This document shows, in pieces, positions 1 to 7,146 of a stretch of DNA of 35,616 bases. The stretch is taken from NCBI GenBank assembly GCA_944385545.1, contig CALWXQ010000015.1, forward strand, positions 1 to 35,616. The letters run 5' to 3'. The notes under the pieces are model-generated. The model saw nothing but the letters and a program-made list of their open reading frames with translations. It was not told where the DNA came from and made no database searches. The DNA is from an uncultured Oscillospiraceae bacterium (lineage in GTDB: Bacteria; Bacillota; Clostridia; Oscillospirales; Oscillospiraceae). The translations under genes were made by a program, and so were the position numbers. Numbering within the stretch: position 1 is the stretch's first letter; every line of letters starts with the position of its first letter.

Positions 1-20
1 TCAGAGGTTATTCACAGTTT

Positions 21-86
21 TTATTTGGCACCCACTGTATAATGCGGTTTTTGGCATTTATGCGGTGTTGCCTTAAGTCCTTTCAT
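21..86 (-). CDS. possible 21-residue peptide ORF
   Basis: A short reading frame starts at ATG 86-84 on the minus strand. It has a good GGAGG ribosome binding site about 7 nt upstream and ends at TAA 23-21. The peptide (MKGLKATPHKC then QKPHYTVGAK) is basic with one Cys and no membrane segment. I recognise no family. It could be a real small protein, a leader of something left of the window, or chance. The ribosome binding site is the only support. Confidence 0.22.
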   Translation of the reverse strand: MKGLKATPHKCQKPHYTVGAK

Positions 87-132
87 ATCCAAGCCTCCAT
101 TCAAATTGCGATTTACCGCCATGTTATTCTAG

Positions 133-293
133 GGAAGCTCTGATGAAATCGGCAAGAGCTGATGCCGAGAGATTTTGACTCAGCCGAAAGTTCAAAAAGT
201 GGAGGAATACTGTATGTATTTCCCACTTTTTGAACTGCACGGATGGGGCAAAAGATCCGGCATTCAGCCAAAGACGATTTATTCAGAGATTCC
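133..293 (-). repeat. MITE-like palindromic element, copy 1 (161 bp)
   Basis: The element begins GGAAGCTCTGA and ends TCAGAGATTCC, flanked on both sides by CTAG (129-132 and 294-297), a candidate 4-bp target duplication. The centre folds into a long hairpin with arms containing GTTCAAAAAGTGG and CCACTTTTTGAAC. Its reverse complement matches the copy at 8219-8379 with only about 10 differences over 161 bp by hand alignment. It lies upstream of the GH85 promoter. Confidence 0.88.
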
Positions 294-441
294 CTAGCAC
301 AACATTGCGCGCTTCGCAATTATAAGGGAGGAAAAGAGGCGGCTGCGCGCCGGAAATCCGGGCATTGGATCGAAAACACCGGTTTTGAGAGATACGATCG
401 AAAAAACAAGAATATCTATGTAAACTGTACGGGAAAATGGG
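294..441. other. intergenic, no gene seen
   Basis: About 150 bp separate the repeat element from the GH85 promoter. One open frame runs out of the repeat into this stretch (243-464 plus) but has no ribosome binding site and no recognisable product. I see nothing else here. Confidence 0.5.
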
Positions 442-470
442 TTGAAATTTATTTGCTTTTGTGATATTAT
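442..470 (+). promoter_or_regulatory. sigma-A-type promoter of the GH85 gene
   Basis: TTGAAA at 442-447 and TATTAT at 465-470 are separated by 17 bp. The start codon follows about 60 nt later, and a small GGGAG/CTCCC hairpin (482-504) lies in the leader. Confidence 0.65.
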
Positions 471-531
471 ACATAATATCTGGGAGGGGATGCCTGCTCC
501 TCCCATTGTCATTACGAAAGGAGAACGATGG

Positions 532-3384
532 ATGAAGTTGATGAAGTTGATGAAGAAATCCCTTGCGCTGCTGCTGGTACTGGCAATGGTGGCTGCTTTG
601 GCAGCCTGCGGCGGCGCCCCCGCGGAAGAAACCCAGCCCACTCAGGAGGAAACGGTTCCTGTTCAGGAAACCGTTCCTGCCGCGCCCGTGATTTCCGTTA
701 CGGAGGAGAACACCTATACCAAGCCCCTGACCAATGTTCCCGAGGTGCCCTATTGGTTCCCTGCGGATTTGCTGAACTGGACGCCCAATGAAAACGGGAC
801 GGACATCTATAATGTCAGCAGCATTCCTTTGGCAAAGCGTGTTGACCGGGAGAAGCTGTCCACCGTCAACGCCACCCAGAACAAGGATGTGAAGGTCGTT
901 GCCATTTCCATTATGAACAGCAGCACCAGCGGCAACGCGCCCCACGGCCTGAACAGCGCCAATGCCAACATCTTTACTTACTGGCAGTATGTGGATACCC
1001 TGGTCTACTGGGGCGGCTCCTCCGGCGAGGGCCTCATCGTCACCCCCAGTGCCGACGTCATTGATGCCGGCCACAAGAACGGCGTCCCCGTGCTGGGCAC
1101 CGTGTTCTTCCCTCAGGCGGCCCATGGCGGCAAGATCGCGTGGCTGAACGACTTCCTGCAGAAGGACGACAACGGCGAATTCCCCATGGTGGATAAGCTC
1201 ATTGAGGTCGCCAACTACTTCGGCTTCGACGGCTGGTTCATCAATCAGGAGACCGAGGGCAGCGACAGCGATCCCGACGGCTTCCTGACCCAGGATCACG
1301 CGGTTCTGATGCAGGAATTCATCAAGGCCTATAAGGCAAAGGCCGGCGATGATCTGCAGCTGATGTGGTATGACTCCATGACCGTGGACGGGGAAATGGA
1401 CTGGCAGAACGCCTTGACTGATAAGAATAAGTTCTACGTTATCGGCGATAACCAGGAGGCTGTGGCCGATAGCATGTTCCTGAACTTCTGGTGGAACACC
1501 GAGGACTACGCCCCGGACGAACTGCTCAAGGCTTCCGCCGAGAAGGCCGCTGAGCTGGGCGTGGATCCGTATGATCTGTATGCCGGCATCGACGTCCAGG
1601 CAAACGGAACCAAGACAAACGTCCGCTGGAATCTGTACGCTCCTGAGGGACAGGCCCCTTACACCTCTCTGGGCCTGTACTGCCCCAGCTGGACATACTT
1701 CGCCGCCGAGGACTTCTTCACCGATTTCCAGGAGAAGGAAGGCCAGATGTGGGTCAATGAAAAAGGAGATCCCTTCGCGGACGTCACCGTGGAAACCGGC
1801 AAGTGGGCCGGTGTCTCCACCTACGCCGTGGAGAAGACCGTTGTGAACACCGTGCCCTTCATCACCAACTTCAGTCTGGGCAACGGCTATAACTTCTTTG
1901 TGGACGGGGAGAAGGTTTCCGCCAAGGACTGGAATAATCGCTCCTTGCAGGATGTGCTGCCCACCTATCGCTGGCATCTGGAGCAGGGTCAGGGCAACGG
2001 CCTGGAGGCTATTATGGACTATTCCGAGGCCTGGTACGGCGGCACCAGCCTGAAGCTGTACGGCAAGATGGCTGCCGGTCAGCCCACAACCCTGAAGCTT
2101 TATAGCTCCGATCTAGCCATCACCGAGGGCCTGTCCTGGACCATGAAGGCTAAGAGCAGCGTGGAAATGAATCTGGATCTGGTGGTCACCCTCTCCGACG
2201 GCAACATCCAAGTGATCCCCGGCGATCAGAGTGTGGGCGAGGCATGGACTACCGTTACCTTTGACATTTCCGGCCTGAGCGGCAAAACCGTTTCCGGCTT
2301 CGACATCCAGGTGACCTCCCCTGCGGATGTGTTTGGCATCAAGTTCTTCCTGGGCCAGATCGCCGTTACCGATCCGTCCGTGGAAACCCAGGCGGTGTCC
2401 GCCTCCGATCTGAAGGTGGACAGCACCAGCTTCGACGATGACGACTGCATCTACACCGGCGTCTGCCTGAGCTGGGCCGGCAATGCCGACCTGTACGAGA
2501 TCTACCGGATCAATCAGGACGGCTCCGTCTCCTTCCTGGACGCCACCCCCAGTACCGCGCTGTACATTAACGCCCTGGAGCGCAACGACGATACCAACAA
2601 GACCAACTTTAAGGTGGTTCCTGTGGATATCTACGGGAACCGGGGCACGGAATCCAACGTTGTGACCATGGATTGGCCTGACAACAGCCTGCCCAAGGCG
2701 GACTTCATGGCCTCCTCCACCCTGGTCGCCCCCGGCCAGGAGGTCACCTTCACCAGCCTGTGCTCCGCCAACACCGAGACGCTGACCTGGGAATTCCCCG
2801 GCGCCTCTGTGGAGACCAGCACCGACGTGGCCCCTGTGGTCAGCTACGCCGCGGAAGGCACCTATACCGTTAAGGTCACCGCCAAGAACGCCTCCGGCGA
2901 AGCTGTGGCCGAGAAGACGGATCTGATTACCGTTACCGCCAAGGTCACCGGCGATTTGGCCCTGCTCTCCGGCGGCAAGGATACCGAGGCTTCCGCTTAC
3001 GTCAACGAAAACGAGGCGCCTCCCTTCGCCGTGGATGGCGACTACAGCAAGAAGTGGTGCGCCACCGGTAACCCGCCCCACACCATCACCATTGATCTGG
3101 GCGATGCCAAGGCGGTGAGCCAGGTGAAGATCTTCCACGCCCAGGCAGGCGGAGAAAGCCCGGATATGAACACCAAGGCTTACACCATCCTGGTCAGTGA
3201 AGACGGTGAAACCTTCACCGAGGTGGTTAAGGTCACCAAGAACACCGACGGCGAGACCTCCAACACCTTCGCCGCTGTGAATGCCCGCTACGTACGGCTG
3301 GTGGTGGAGAAGCCCACCCAAGGCTCCGATACCGCCGCCCGGATCTACGAGGTGGAGGTCTATGGCCTGGACGAAGCCCTGTGA
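532..3384 (+). CDS. secreted lipoprotein endo-beta-N-acetylglucosaminidase (GH85) with PKD and discoidin domains
   Basis: A 950-residue exported enzyme. GH85 enzymes cut the GlcNAc-GlcNAc core of N-linked glycans, leaving one GlcNAc on the protein. The lipoprotein signal ends in LAAC with Cys26, so it should be anchored outside the membrane. The GH85 barrel covers about residues 72-390. The motif DGWFINQE supplies Asn238 and Glu240, matching the Asn/Glu catalytic pair of the family. Then come beta-sandwich and Fn3-like regions (about 400-720), a PKD domain (about 724-803) and an F5/8 type C/CBM32-like domain (about 807-950), probably for glycan or mucus binding. ATG 532 was chosen because AAAGGAG lies 8 nt upstream. 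The first 18 nt are two copies of ATGAAGTTG followed by ATGAAGAAA, so 541 or 550 could also serve. It appears monocistronic, with its own promoter and terminator. Confidence 0.87.
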   Translation: MKLMKLMKKSLALLLVLAMVAALAACGGAPAEETQPTQEETVPVQETVPAAPVISVTEENTYTKPLTNVPEVPYWFPADLLNWTPNENGTDIYNVSSIPLAKRVDREKLSTVNATQNKDVKVVAISIMNSSTSGNAPHGLNSANANIFTYWQYVDTLVYWGGSSGEGLIVTPSADVIDAGHKNGVPVLGTVFFPQAAHGGKIAWLNDFLQKDDNGEFPMVDKLIEVANYFGFDGWFINQETEGSDSDPDGFLTQDHAVLMQEFIKAYKAKAGDDLQLMWYDSMTVDGEMDWQNALTDKNKFYVIGDNQEAVADSMFLNFWWNTEDYAPDELLKASAEKAAELGVDPYDLYAGIDVQANGTKTNVRWNLYAPEGQAPYTSLGLYCPSWTYFAAEDFFTDFQEKEGQMWVNEKGDPFADVTVETGKWAGVSTYAVEKTVVNTVPFITNFSLGNGYNFFVDGEKVSAKDWNNRSLQDVLPTYRWHLEQGQGNGLEAIMDYSEAWYGGTSLKLYGKMAAGQPTTLKLYSSDLAITEGLSWTMKAKSSVEMNLDLVVTLSDGNIQVIPGDQSVGEAWTTVTFDISGLSGKTVSGFDIQVTSPADVFGIKFFLGQIAVTDPSVETQAVSASDLKVDSTSFDDDDCIYTGVCLSWAGNADLYEIYRINQDGSVSFLDATPSTALYINALERNDDTNKTNFKVVPVDIYGNRGTESNVVTMDWPDNSLPKADFMASSTLVAPGQEVTFTSLCSANTETLTWEFPGASVETSTDVAPVVSYAAEGTYTVKVTAKNASGEAVAEKTDLITVTAKVTGDLALLSGGKDTEASAYVNENEAPPFAVDGDYSKKWCATGNPPHTITIDLGDAKAVSQVKIFHAQAGGESPDMNTKAYTILVSEDGETFTEVVKVTKNTDGETSNTFAAVNARYVRLVVEKPTQGSDTAARIYEVEVYGLDEAL

Positions 3385-3413
3385 TCCGTTTGACCATCCT
3401 CCCTGCTGACACT

Positions 3414-3450
3414 AAAAATGCCGAACTTCCCCCGGGAAGTTCGGCATTTT
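3414..3450. terminator. bidirectional terminator after GH85
   Basis: A perfect 17-bp inverted repeat (3415-3431 and 3434-3450) with an A-tract on one side and a T-tract on the other. It lies 30 nt after the GH85 stop and can serve both strands, so it also backs up the convergent hsp20 gene. Confidence 0.88.
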
Positions 3451-3491
3451 CCCTGTAAGAACCCTTGCGCGCCGGGCCAACAACGAAGGAT

Positions 3492-3517
3492 TCCCGGGAT
3501 CCATTGGGATCCCGGGA
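3492..3517. repeat. perfect hairpin between GH85 and hsp20
   Basis: TCCCGGGATCC, loop ATTG, then GGATCCCGGGA, a perfect 11-bp stem just beyond the hsp20 stop codon. There is no T-run on either side, so it is not a classical terminator. It may stabilise the hsp20 mRNA 3' end. Confidence 0.5.
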
Positions 3518-3537
3518 GTATGCTTCGGACAGGGGCG

Positions 3538-3990
3538 TTATTGGATTTCGATGCGGCGGGCTGCCGGTTGAAGGGGTACCTTTTTGGGCAGGGTCAGCTT
3601 CAGCACGCCGTTTTCATAGCTGGCGCGGATGCCATCGGCGTTAATGCCGGTAATGTCATAGCTGCGGCGATAGGTGCCGTAGGAGCGCTCCACTCGTACC
3701 ACCTTGTCCTTTTCCTTGTGCTCTACGTTGGAATGGCGCTGGGCGCTGACGGTCAGGGTGTTGCCGTTCAGATCCAGGTGAATGTCTTCCTTGGCAAAGC
3801 CGGGCAGATCCGCCTCCAGAAGGAAGCTGTCGCCCTCGTCGGTGATATCGGTTTTGAACTCCGCCAGATCGGCCATGCGGAAGAAGTCGTCATAGGACGG
3901 GCCGAAGAAGCGGCGCTGCAGCTCCTCCATTTCCCGGAAGGGATTGTAGCGATCCATGGGATGATTCGTGCTTCGGGTAAGTTCAAACAT
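3538..3990 (-). CDS. small heat-shock protein, Hsp20/alpha-crystallin family
   Basis: A 150-residue ATP-independent chaperone that holds unfolding proteins in the cytoplasm. The alpha-crystallin domain covers about residues 40-140. It has the typical segments EADLPGFAKEDI, LTVSAQR, YRRSYDI, and ENGVLKLTLPK close to the C-terminus. The N-terminus (FNPF-like PFREMEELQRRFF) is also typical. A GGAGGC ribosome binding site lies 7 nt before ATG 3990. The CIRCE operator at 4296-4322 is about 305 nt upstream, and the repeat element at 4059-4217 sits between. This suggests HrcA control through an unusually long leader. Confidence 0.93.
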   Translation of the reverse strand: MFELTRSTNHPMDRYNPFREMEELQRRFFGPSYDDFFRMADLAEFKTDITDEGDSFLLEADLPGFAKEDIHLDLNGNTLTVSAQRHSNVEHKEKDKVVRVERSYGTYRRSYDITGINADGIRASYENGVLKLTLPKKVPLQPAARRIEIQ

Positions 3991-4058
3991 AACAATGCCT
4001 CCATTTTTTGCGTGGGCCCCTCCCAGCTTGACGGGTGCTGATCTTCAGGGCGCTCTTG

Positions 4059-4217
4059 GGAAGCTCTGAATCAATCGTCCGCGGCTGAGTACCCAATCGG
4101 TTTCCTTATCCGTTTCGTTCAAAAAATGGGAAACCCATACAGGATTCTCCTCTTTTTGAAGTTCGGATGGGGCGAAACCGTTGGACGTCAGAACTTGCCG
4201 ATTTCATCAGAGGCTAC
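4059..4217 (+). repeat. MITE-like palindromic element, copy 2 (159 bp)
   Basis: It begins GGAAGCTCTGA, ends TCAGAGGCTAC, and is flanked by CTTG on both sides (4055-4058 and 4218-4221). It keeps the GGGAAA...CATACAGGATTC core, with GTTCAAAAA/TTTTTGAAG arms less perfectly paired than in copies 1 and 4. It lies between hsp20 and its likely operator. Confidence 0.82.
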
Positions 4218-4295
4218 CTTGTTTTTCTTTTCTAAGAATACTGTACCCGGAAAAATCCAATATTGTGTGGCAAAATTGTAAACGGTCTGTTAATT

Positions 4296-4322
4296 TTAGC
4301 ACTCTCGTGAATAGAGTGCTAA
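4296..4322. promoter_or_regulatory. CIRCE operator (HrcA binding site)
   Basis: TTAGCACTC, 9 nt, GAGTGCTAA: an exact match to the CIRCE consensus. HrcA represses heat-shock genes at this site. On the minus strand it heads the hsp20 leader, preceded by a weak TTGTCA -35-like box. On the plus strand it lies 19 bp upstream of the -35 box of the DUF3793-flavodoxin promoter, a poor place for repression. So hsp20 is the likelier target. Confidence 0.92.
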
Positions 4323-4341
4323 AAGTGTCGCCAAAAAAGAC

Positions 4342-4370
4342 TTGACAAATCGGGGGCAGTCTGGTATACT
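4342..4370 (+). promoter_or_regulatory. strong promoter of the DUF3793-flavodoxin pair
   Basis: TTGACA (4342-4347), 17-bp spacer, TATACT (4365-4370). It sits just upstream of two palindromic operators. Confidence 0.85.
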
Positions 4371-4374
4371 TCGG

Positions 4375-4429
4375 TTAGTTAGCGCATGCTAACTTTTTAA
4401 GCAACCAAAAGTTAGCATACGCTAACTAA
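4375..4429. promoter_or_regulatory. paired palindromic operators, probably metal (iron) responsive
   Basis: Two sites of the form GTTAGC-N4-GCTAAC lie at 4378-4393 and 4411-4426, immediately downstream of the -10 box. Together they form a 23-bp inverted repeat (4375-4397 and 4407-4429) with one mismatch and a 9-nt spacer. The half-sites resemble the TTAG/CTAA half-sites of DtxR/IdeR/MntR regulators. An iron-sparing flavodoxin downstream fits an iron-dependent repressor. The identity of the regulator is inference. Confidence 0.65.
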
Positions 4430-4467
4430 AAATATCGGGGAAACTAATGTACAAGTGAGGTGAACGT

Positions 4468-5019
4468 ATGTCAGATCGATTGCTGGTGGAGCACTGCTCG
4501 CCCACGCTGGCGGGGTTAAAAACCGGGAGTCTGTTTACAGCCTCCTTTGCCAGTGAGGAACGGATGCGGGACAGTTTGCGAAGGCTGAACCGGCTGCTGG
4601 GGAAGAAGGGACTGCGGGTGATCTCTCTGCGCTACCGCAACGGGCGTGGGCTGATTTACGTGTACCGGCCCTGCCGCTTACGGGAGGATCTTCAGAAGGA
4701 AACGGCGAAAATCCTCCTGGAGGACTGCGGCTACTGCCGCGATTCCGCCGCCGGGTGCATCGCCGGCCTGATTAAACGGCTGAGCACCGGGGAAGACTTC
4801 CCCCATGAGATCGGCTTGTTTCTGGGCTACCCGGCGGAGGACGTGGCGGGCTTTATCCGCAATGGGGCGCACAACTGCAAATGCAGCGGCGTCTGGAAGG
4901 TGTACACCGATGTGGAAGCCGCCCAGAGACAGTTTGCCCTATACCGCCGCTGTACCAAGGCCTACCGGGCGCAGTGGGAAAAAGGAACGGATATTGAGCG
5001 GCTGACCGTGGCCGGTTGA
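4468..5019 (+). CDS. DUF3793 family protein
   Basis: A 183-residue cytoplasmic protein of unknown biochemical role, recognised as DUF3793 from the pattern HEIGLFLGYPAEDVAGFI, then HNCKCSGVWKVY, then FALYRRCTKAYRAQW. It is Cys-rich (CGYCRDSAAGC, CKC), which would suit metal or redox chemistry, but no function is proven. ATG 4468 follows a GAGGTG ribosome binding site. It is the first gene of a pair with flavodoxin (35-nt gap), behind a strong promoter with tandem GTTAGC-N4-GCTAAC operators. This suggests both are induced under the same metal-limiting condition. Confidence 0.82.
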   Translation: MSDRLLVEHCSPTLAGLKTGSLFTASFASEERMRDSLRRLNRLLGKKGLRVISLRYRNGRGLIYVYRPCRLREDLQKETAKILLEDCGYCRDSAAGCIAGLIKRLSTGEDFPHEIGLFLGYPAEDVAGFIRNGAHNCKCSGVWKVYTDVEAAQRQFALYRRCTKAYRAQWEKGTDIERLTVAG

Positions 5020-5054
5020 TATAAAATACAATGCAAAAGAAAGGTTGATAGGTT

Positions 5055-5477
5055 ATGCGTAAAATCGCCATCGTATATTGGAGCGGCACTGGCAATACCC
5101 AGACCATGGCGGAGGCTGTGGCCGACGGGGTCAAAGAGGCGGGCGGTGAGGCCAGGATATTCACCGCAACGGAATTTACGTCCTCCCAAATGGACGCGTT
5201 TGACGCGGTGGCCTTCGGCTGCCCCTCCATGGGAGCCGAGCAGCTGGAAGAAAATGAATTTGAACCCATGTTCCTGGACTGTGAGAGCAAGCTCTCCGGC
5301 AAGCGGATCGCCTTGTTCGGCTCCTACGGCTGGGGCCACGGGGAATGGATGCGCACCTGGGAGCAGACCTGCCGGGATGACGGGGCGATCCTGGTCTGCG
5401 ACAGCGTGATCTGCCATGAGGCGCCGGACGCAGAAGGGGAAACGGCCTGCAAAGCCCTGGGAGCGGCCCTGGTCTGA
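5055..5477 (+). CDS. flavodoxin
   Basis: A 140-residue FMN-binding electron carrier of the short-chain flavodoxin type, able to replace ferredoxin when iron is scarce. The phosphate-binding loop SGTGNT is at about residues 10-15 (YWSGTGNTQTMAEAV). Other flavodoxin segments are AVAFGCPSMGAEQLEE and ALFGSYGWGHGEWM, whose Tyr/Trp residues would stack on the flavin. An AGAAAGG ribosome binding site lies upstream of ATG 5055. It is the second gene after DUF3793, and a strong hairpin terminator follows 22 nt after its stop. Confidence 0.94.
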   Translation: MRKIAIVYWSGTGNTQTMAEAVADGVKEAGGEARIFTATEFTSSQMDAFDAVAFGCPSMGAEQLEENEFEPMFLDCESKLSGKRIALFGSYGWGHGEWMRTWEQTCRDDGAILVCDSVICHEAPDAEGETACKALGAALV

Positions 5478-5498
5478 GGAAGTTCCCGAAAAGCAGCC

Positions 5499-5537
5499 GC
5501 AAAATGCCGTTCTACCGGGAGTAGAGCGGCATTTTGC
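5499..5537 (+). terminator. terminator of the flavodoxin operon
   Basis: A 17-bp stem (one G-U pair) made by 5499-5515 and 5521-5537, with loop CGGGA and a closing AAAA/TTTT segment. Confidence 0.83.
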
Positions 5538-5577
5538 CATTGGTAGAGATTGGATTGCCGGGGAGGCGGCGGATTCC

Positions 5578-5606
5578 TTGACTTGGCAACGGGAATATGG
5601 TACAAC
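5578..5606 (+). promoter_or_regulatory. possible promoter upstream of the acyltransferase-like gene
   Basis: TTGACT (5578-5583), 17 bp, TACAAC (5601-5606). The repeat element copy 3 begins 8 nt after the -10 box, so it would be transcribed as part of the 5' leader. Confidence 0.45.
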
Positions 5607-5613
5607 TAACAGG

Positions 5614-5774
5614 AGAACCTGTTATGAAATCGCCTGCGGTTTAGAGCGAAACCGTTTGCTCCGTTCGTGCAGCTGAAAAAGAGGGAAATCCATACAGGAT
5701 TCCTCCATTGCTTGCAGGTTCGGCTGGGCCAATATCTCCCGGCGTCAGCTCTTGCCGATTGAATCGGAGGTTCC
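5614..5774 (+). repeat. MITE-like palindromic element, copy 3 (161 bp, diverged)
   Basis: It begins AGAACCTGTTATGAAATCG and ends CGGAGGTTCC. The flanks CAGG (5610-5613) and CAAG (5775-5778) look like a decayed 4-bp duplication. The conserved centre GGGAAATCCATACAGG is kept, but the central arms no longer pair well. This is an older copy, lying between a promoter and the next gene. Confidence 0.72.
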
Positions 5775-5837
5775 CAAGTGCGGGCGGCGGTACCGGCGGC
5801 CCGGAAACAGATCCTTTTCAAGCAAGGAGGTTTGCCT

Positions 5838-7136
5838 GTGACCTTTACGAAGGATCCTTCCAAAGAAAAAGCCCGTCTGCGGTGGCTCCCGTTGGATAAC
5901 GCGGCGAAAATCTACCCCGCGGCCAGGAGCAAGACCTGGAGCAATGTCTTCCGCCTGTCCGCCACCTTGACCCAACCGGTGGATCGGGCGGTGCTGGAGG
6001 AGGCGCTGGAGGCTGTGATCGGACGATTTCCTGCCATCTGCGCCCGTCTGCGCCGGGGCTGCTTCTGGTATTACTTACAGCAGATTGAGCATAGCCCGCA
6101 GATCCGGGAGGAATACAGCTATCCTCTGGTCAGAATGCCCGCGGCGGAGGTTCGCCGGTGTGCCTTTCGAGTGATCGTGTATCAAAACCGCATCGCTTTG
6201 GAATTCTTTCACGCCCTCACCGACGGCAACGGGGCTTTGGTGTTTCTCAAAACGCTGCTGGCGGAGTATCTGCGGCGCAGGTACGGCATTGCCGTTCCCG
6301 CGGAGCAGGGCGTTTTGGATCCTGCCCAGGAGCCGCTGGCGGAGGAACTGGAGGACAGCTTCCAGAAATACGCCGGTTCCCGGCGCGCCGGGCGGAAGGG
6401 AACGGACGCCTACCGGATCACCGGAACCAGGGAGACAGGGGGACTGCGTCACCTGACCTGTCTGGAGCTGCCGGTGGAGCAGACACTCCAAAAGGCACAC
6501 GAATACGGCGTCAGCCTGACTGCCTTTCTCTGCGCCGCCACCATGATGGCCATTCAGAATATCCAGGAGGAGCAGACGGCCCACCGGTGTCATCACCGTC
6601 CGGTGAAGGTGCTCCTGCCTGTGAATCTGCGCAAGCTGTTTCCCAGCGCCTCCTTGCGCAATTTTGTTCTCTACACCATCCCGGAGATCGATCCCCGGCT
6701 GGGGCGCTACAGCTTTCCGGAGATTTGTCGGGCAGTCCGCCACCGGATGGGTCTGGAGTTGGAGCCGAAGTTCATGAGCACTGTGATCGCTGCCAACGTC
6801 GCTGGCGAGCGGATCTTCGCGGTGAAGATCATGCCCTTGTTTCTCAAAAACCTGGTGATGAAAGCGGTGTTCCGCCGGGTGGGGGAACGGAAATCCTGCC
6901 TGAGTCTGTCCAACCTGGGGACGGTGCAGATGCCCGATGTCATGAAGCCCTACATCTCCAGGCTGGACTTTGTTCTGGGGATCCAGGCTACCGGCGCGTA
7001 TAACTGCGGCGTTGTGAGCTGGGGAGATACCCTGTATCTGAATTTGACCCGAAACATCCGGGAGCCGAAGCTGGAATACCACCTCAGCCAGGTCTTGCAG
7101 GAACTCGGCTTGAAGCCTCTGGTTCGGAGCAATTAA
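5838..7136 (+). CDS. condensation-domain/alcohol acetyltransferase-like protein
   Basis: A 432-residue protein of the CoA-dependent acyltransferase (condensation) fold. HALTDG gives His125 and Asp129-Gly130 of the HxxxDG motif that catalyses acyl transfer in this superfamily. The C-terminal half has LSNLGTVQMP and LNLTRN-type segments seen in this group. The substrate is unknown. GTG 5838 is preferred because AAGGAGG lies 7 nt upstream; an ATG-like start at 5778 has no such site and would overlap the repeat flank. The next gene, a zinc-ribbon membrane protein, starts 10 nt after the stop, so the two probably act together, perhaps in modifying a lipid or cell-surface alcohol. That role is inference. 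Confidence 0.72.
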   Translation: MTFTKDPSKEKARLRWLPLDNAAKIYPAARSKTWSNVFRLSATLTQPVDRAVLEEALEAVIGRFPAICARLRRGCFWYYLQQIEHSPQIREEYSYPLVRMPAAEVRRCAFRVIVYQNRIALEFFHALTDGNGALVFLKTLLAEYLRRRYGIAVPAEQGVLDPAQEPLAEELEDSFQKYAGSRRAGRKGTDAYRITGTRETGGLRHLTCLELPVEQTLQKAHEYGVSLTAFLCAATMMAIQNIQEEQTAHRCHHRPVKVLLPVNLRKLFPSASLRNFVLYTIPEIDPRLGRYSFPEICRAVRHRMGLELEPKFMSTVIAANVAGERIFAVKIMPLFLKNLVMKAVFRRVGERKSCLSLSNLGTVQMPDVMKPYISRLDFVLGIQATGAYNCGVVSWGDTLYLNLTRNIREPKLEYHLSQVLQELGLKPLVRSN

Positions 7137-7146
7137 GGAGGAGCCT

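Noticed and set aside
1-9. TCAGAGGTT at the left edge resembles the right end of the repeat element
   Set aside because: Only nine bases match and the sequence to the left is not available.
2113-3321. Open frame opposite the GH85 C-terminal half
   Set aside because: Shadow frame in a gene whose PKD and discoidin domains are clear on the plus strand.
3492-3517. Second terminator between GH85 and hsp20
   Set aside because: The stem is perfect but there is no T-tract on either strand; kept only as a hairpin.
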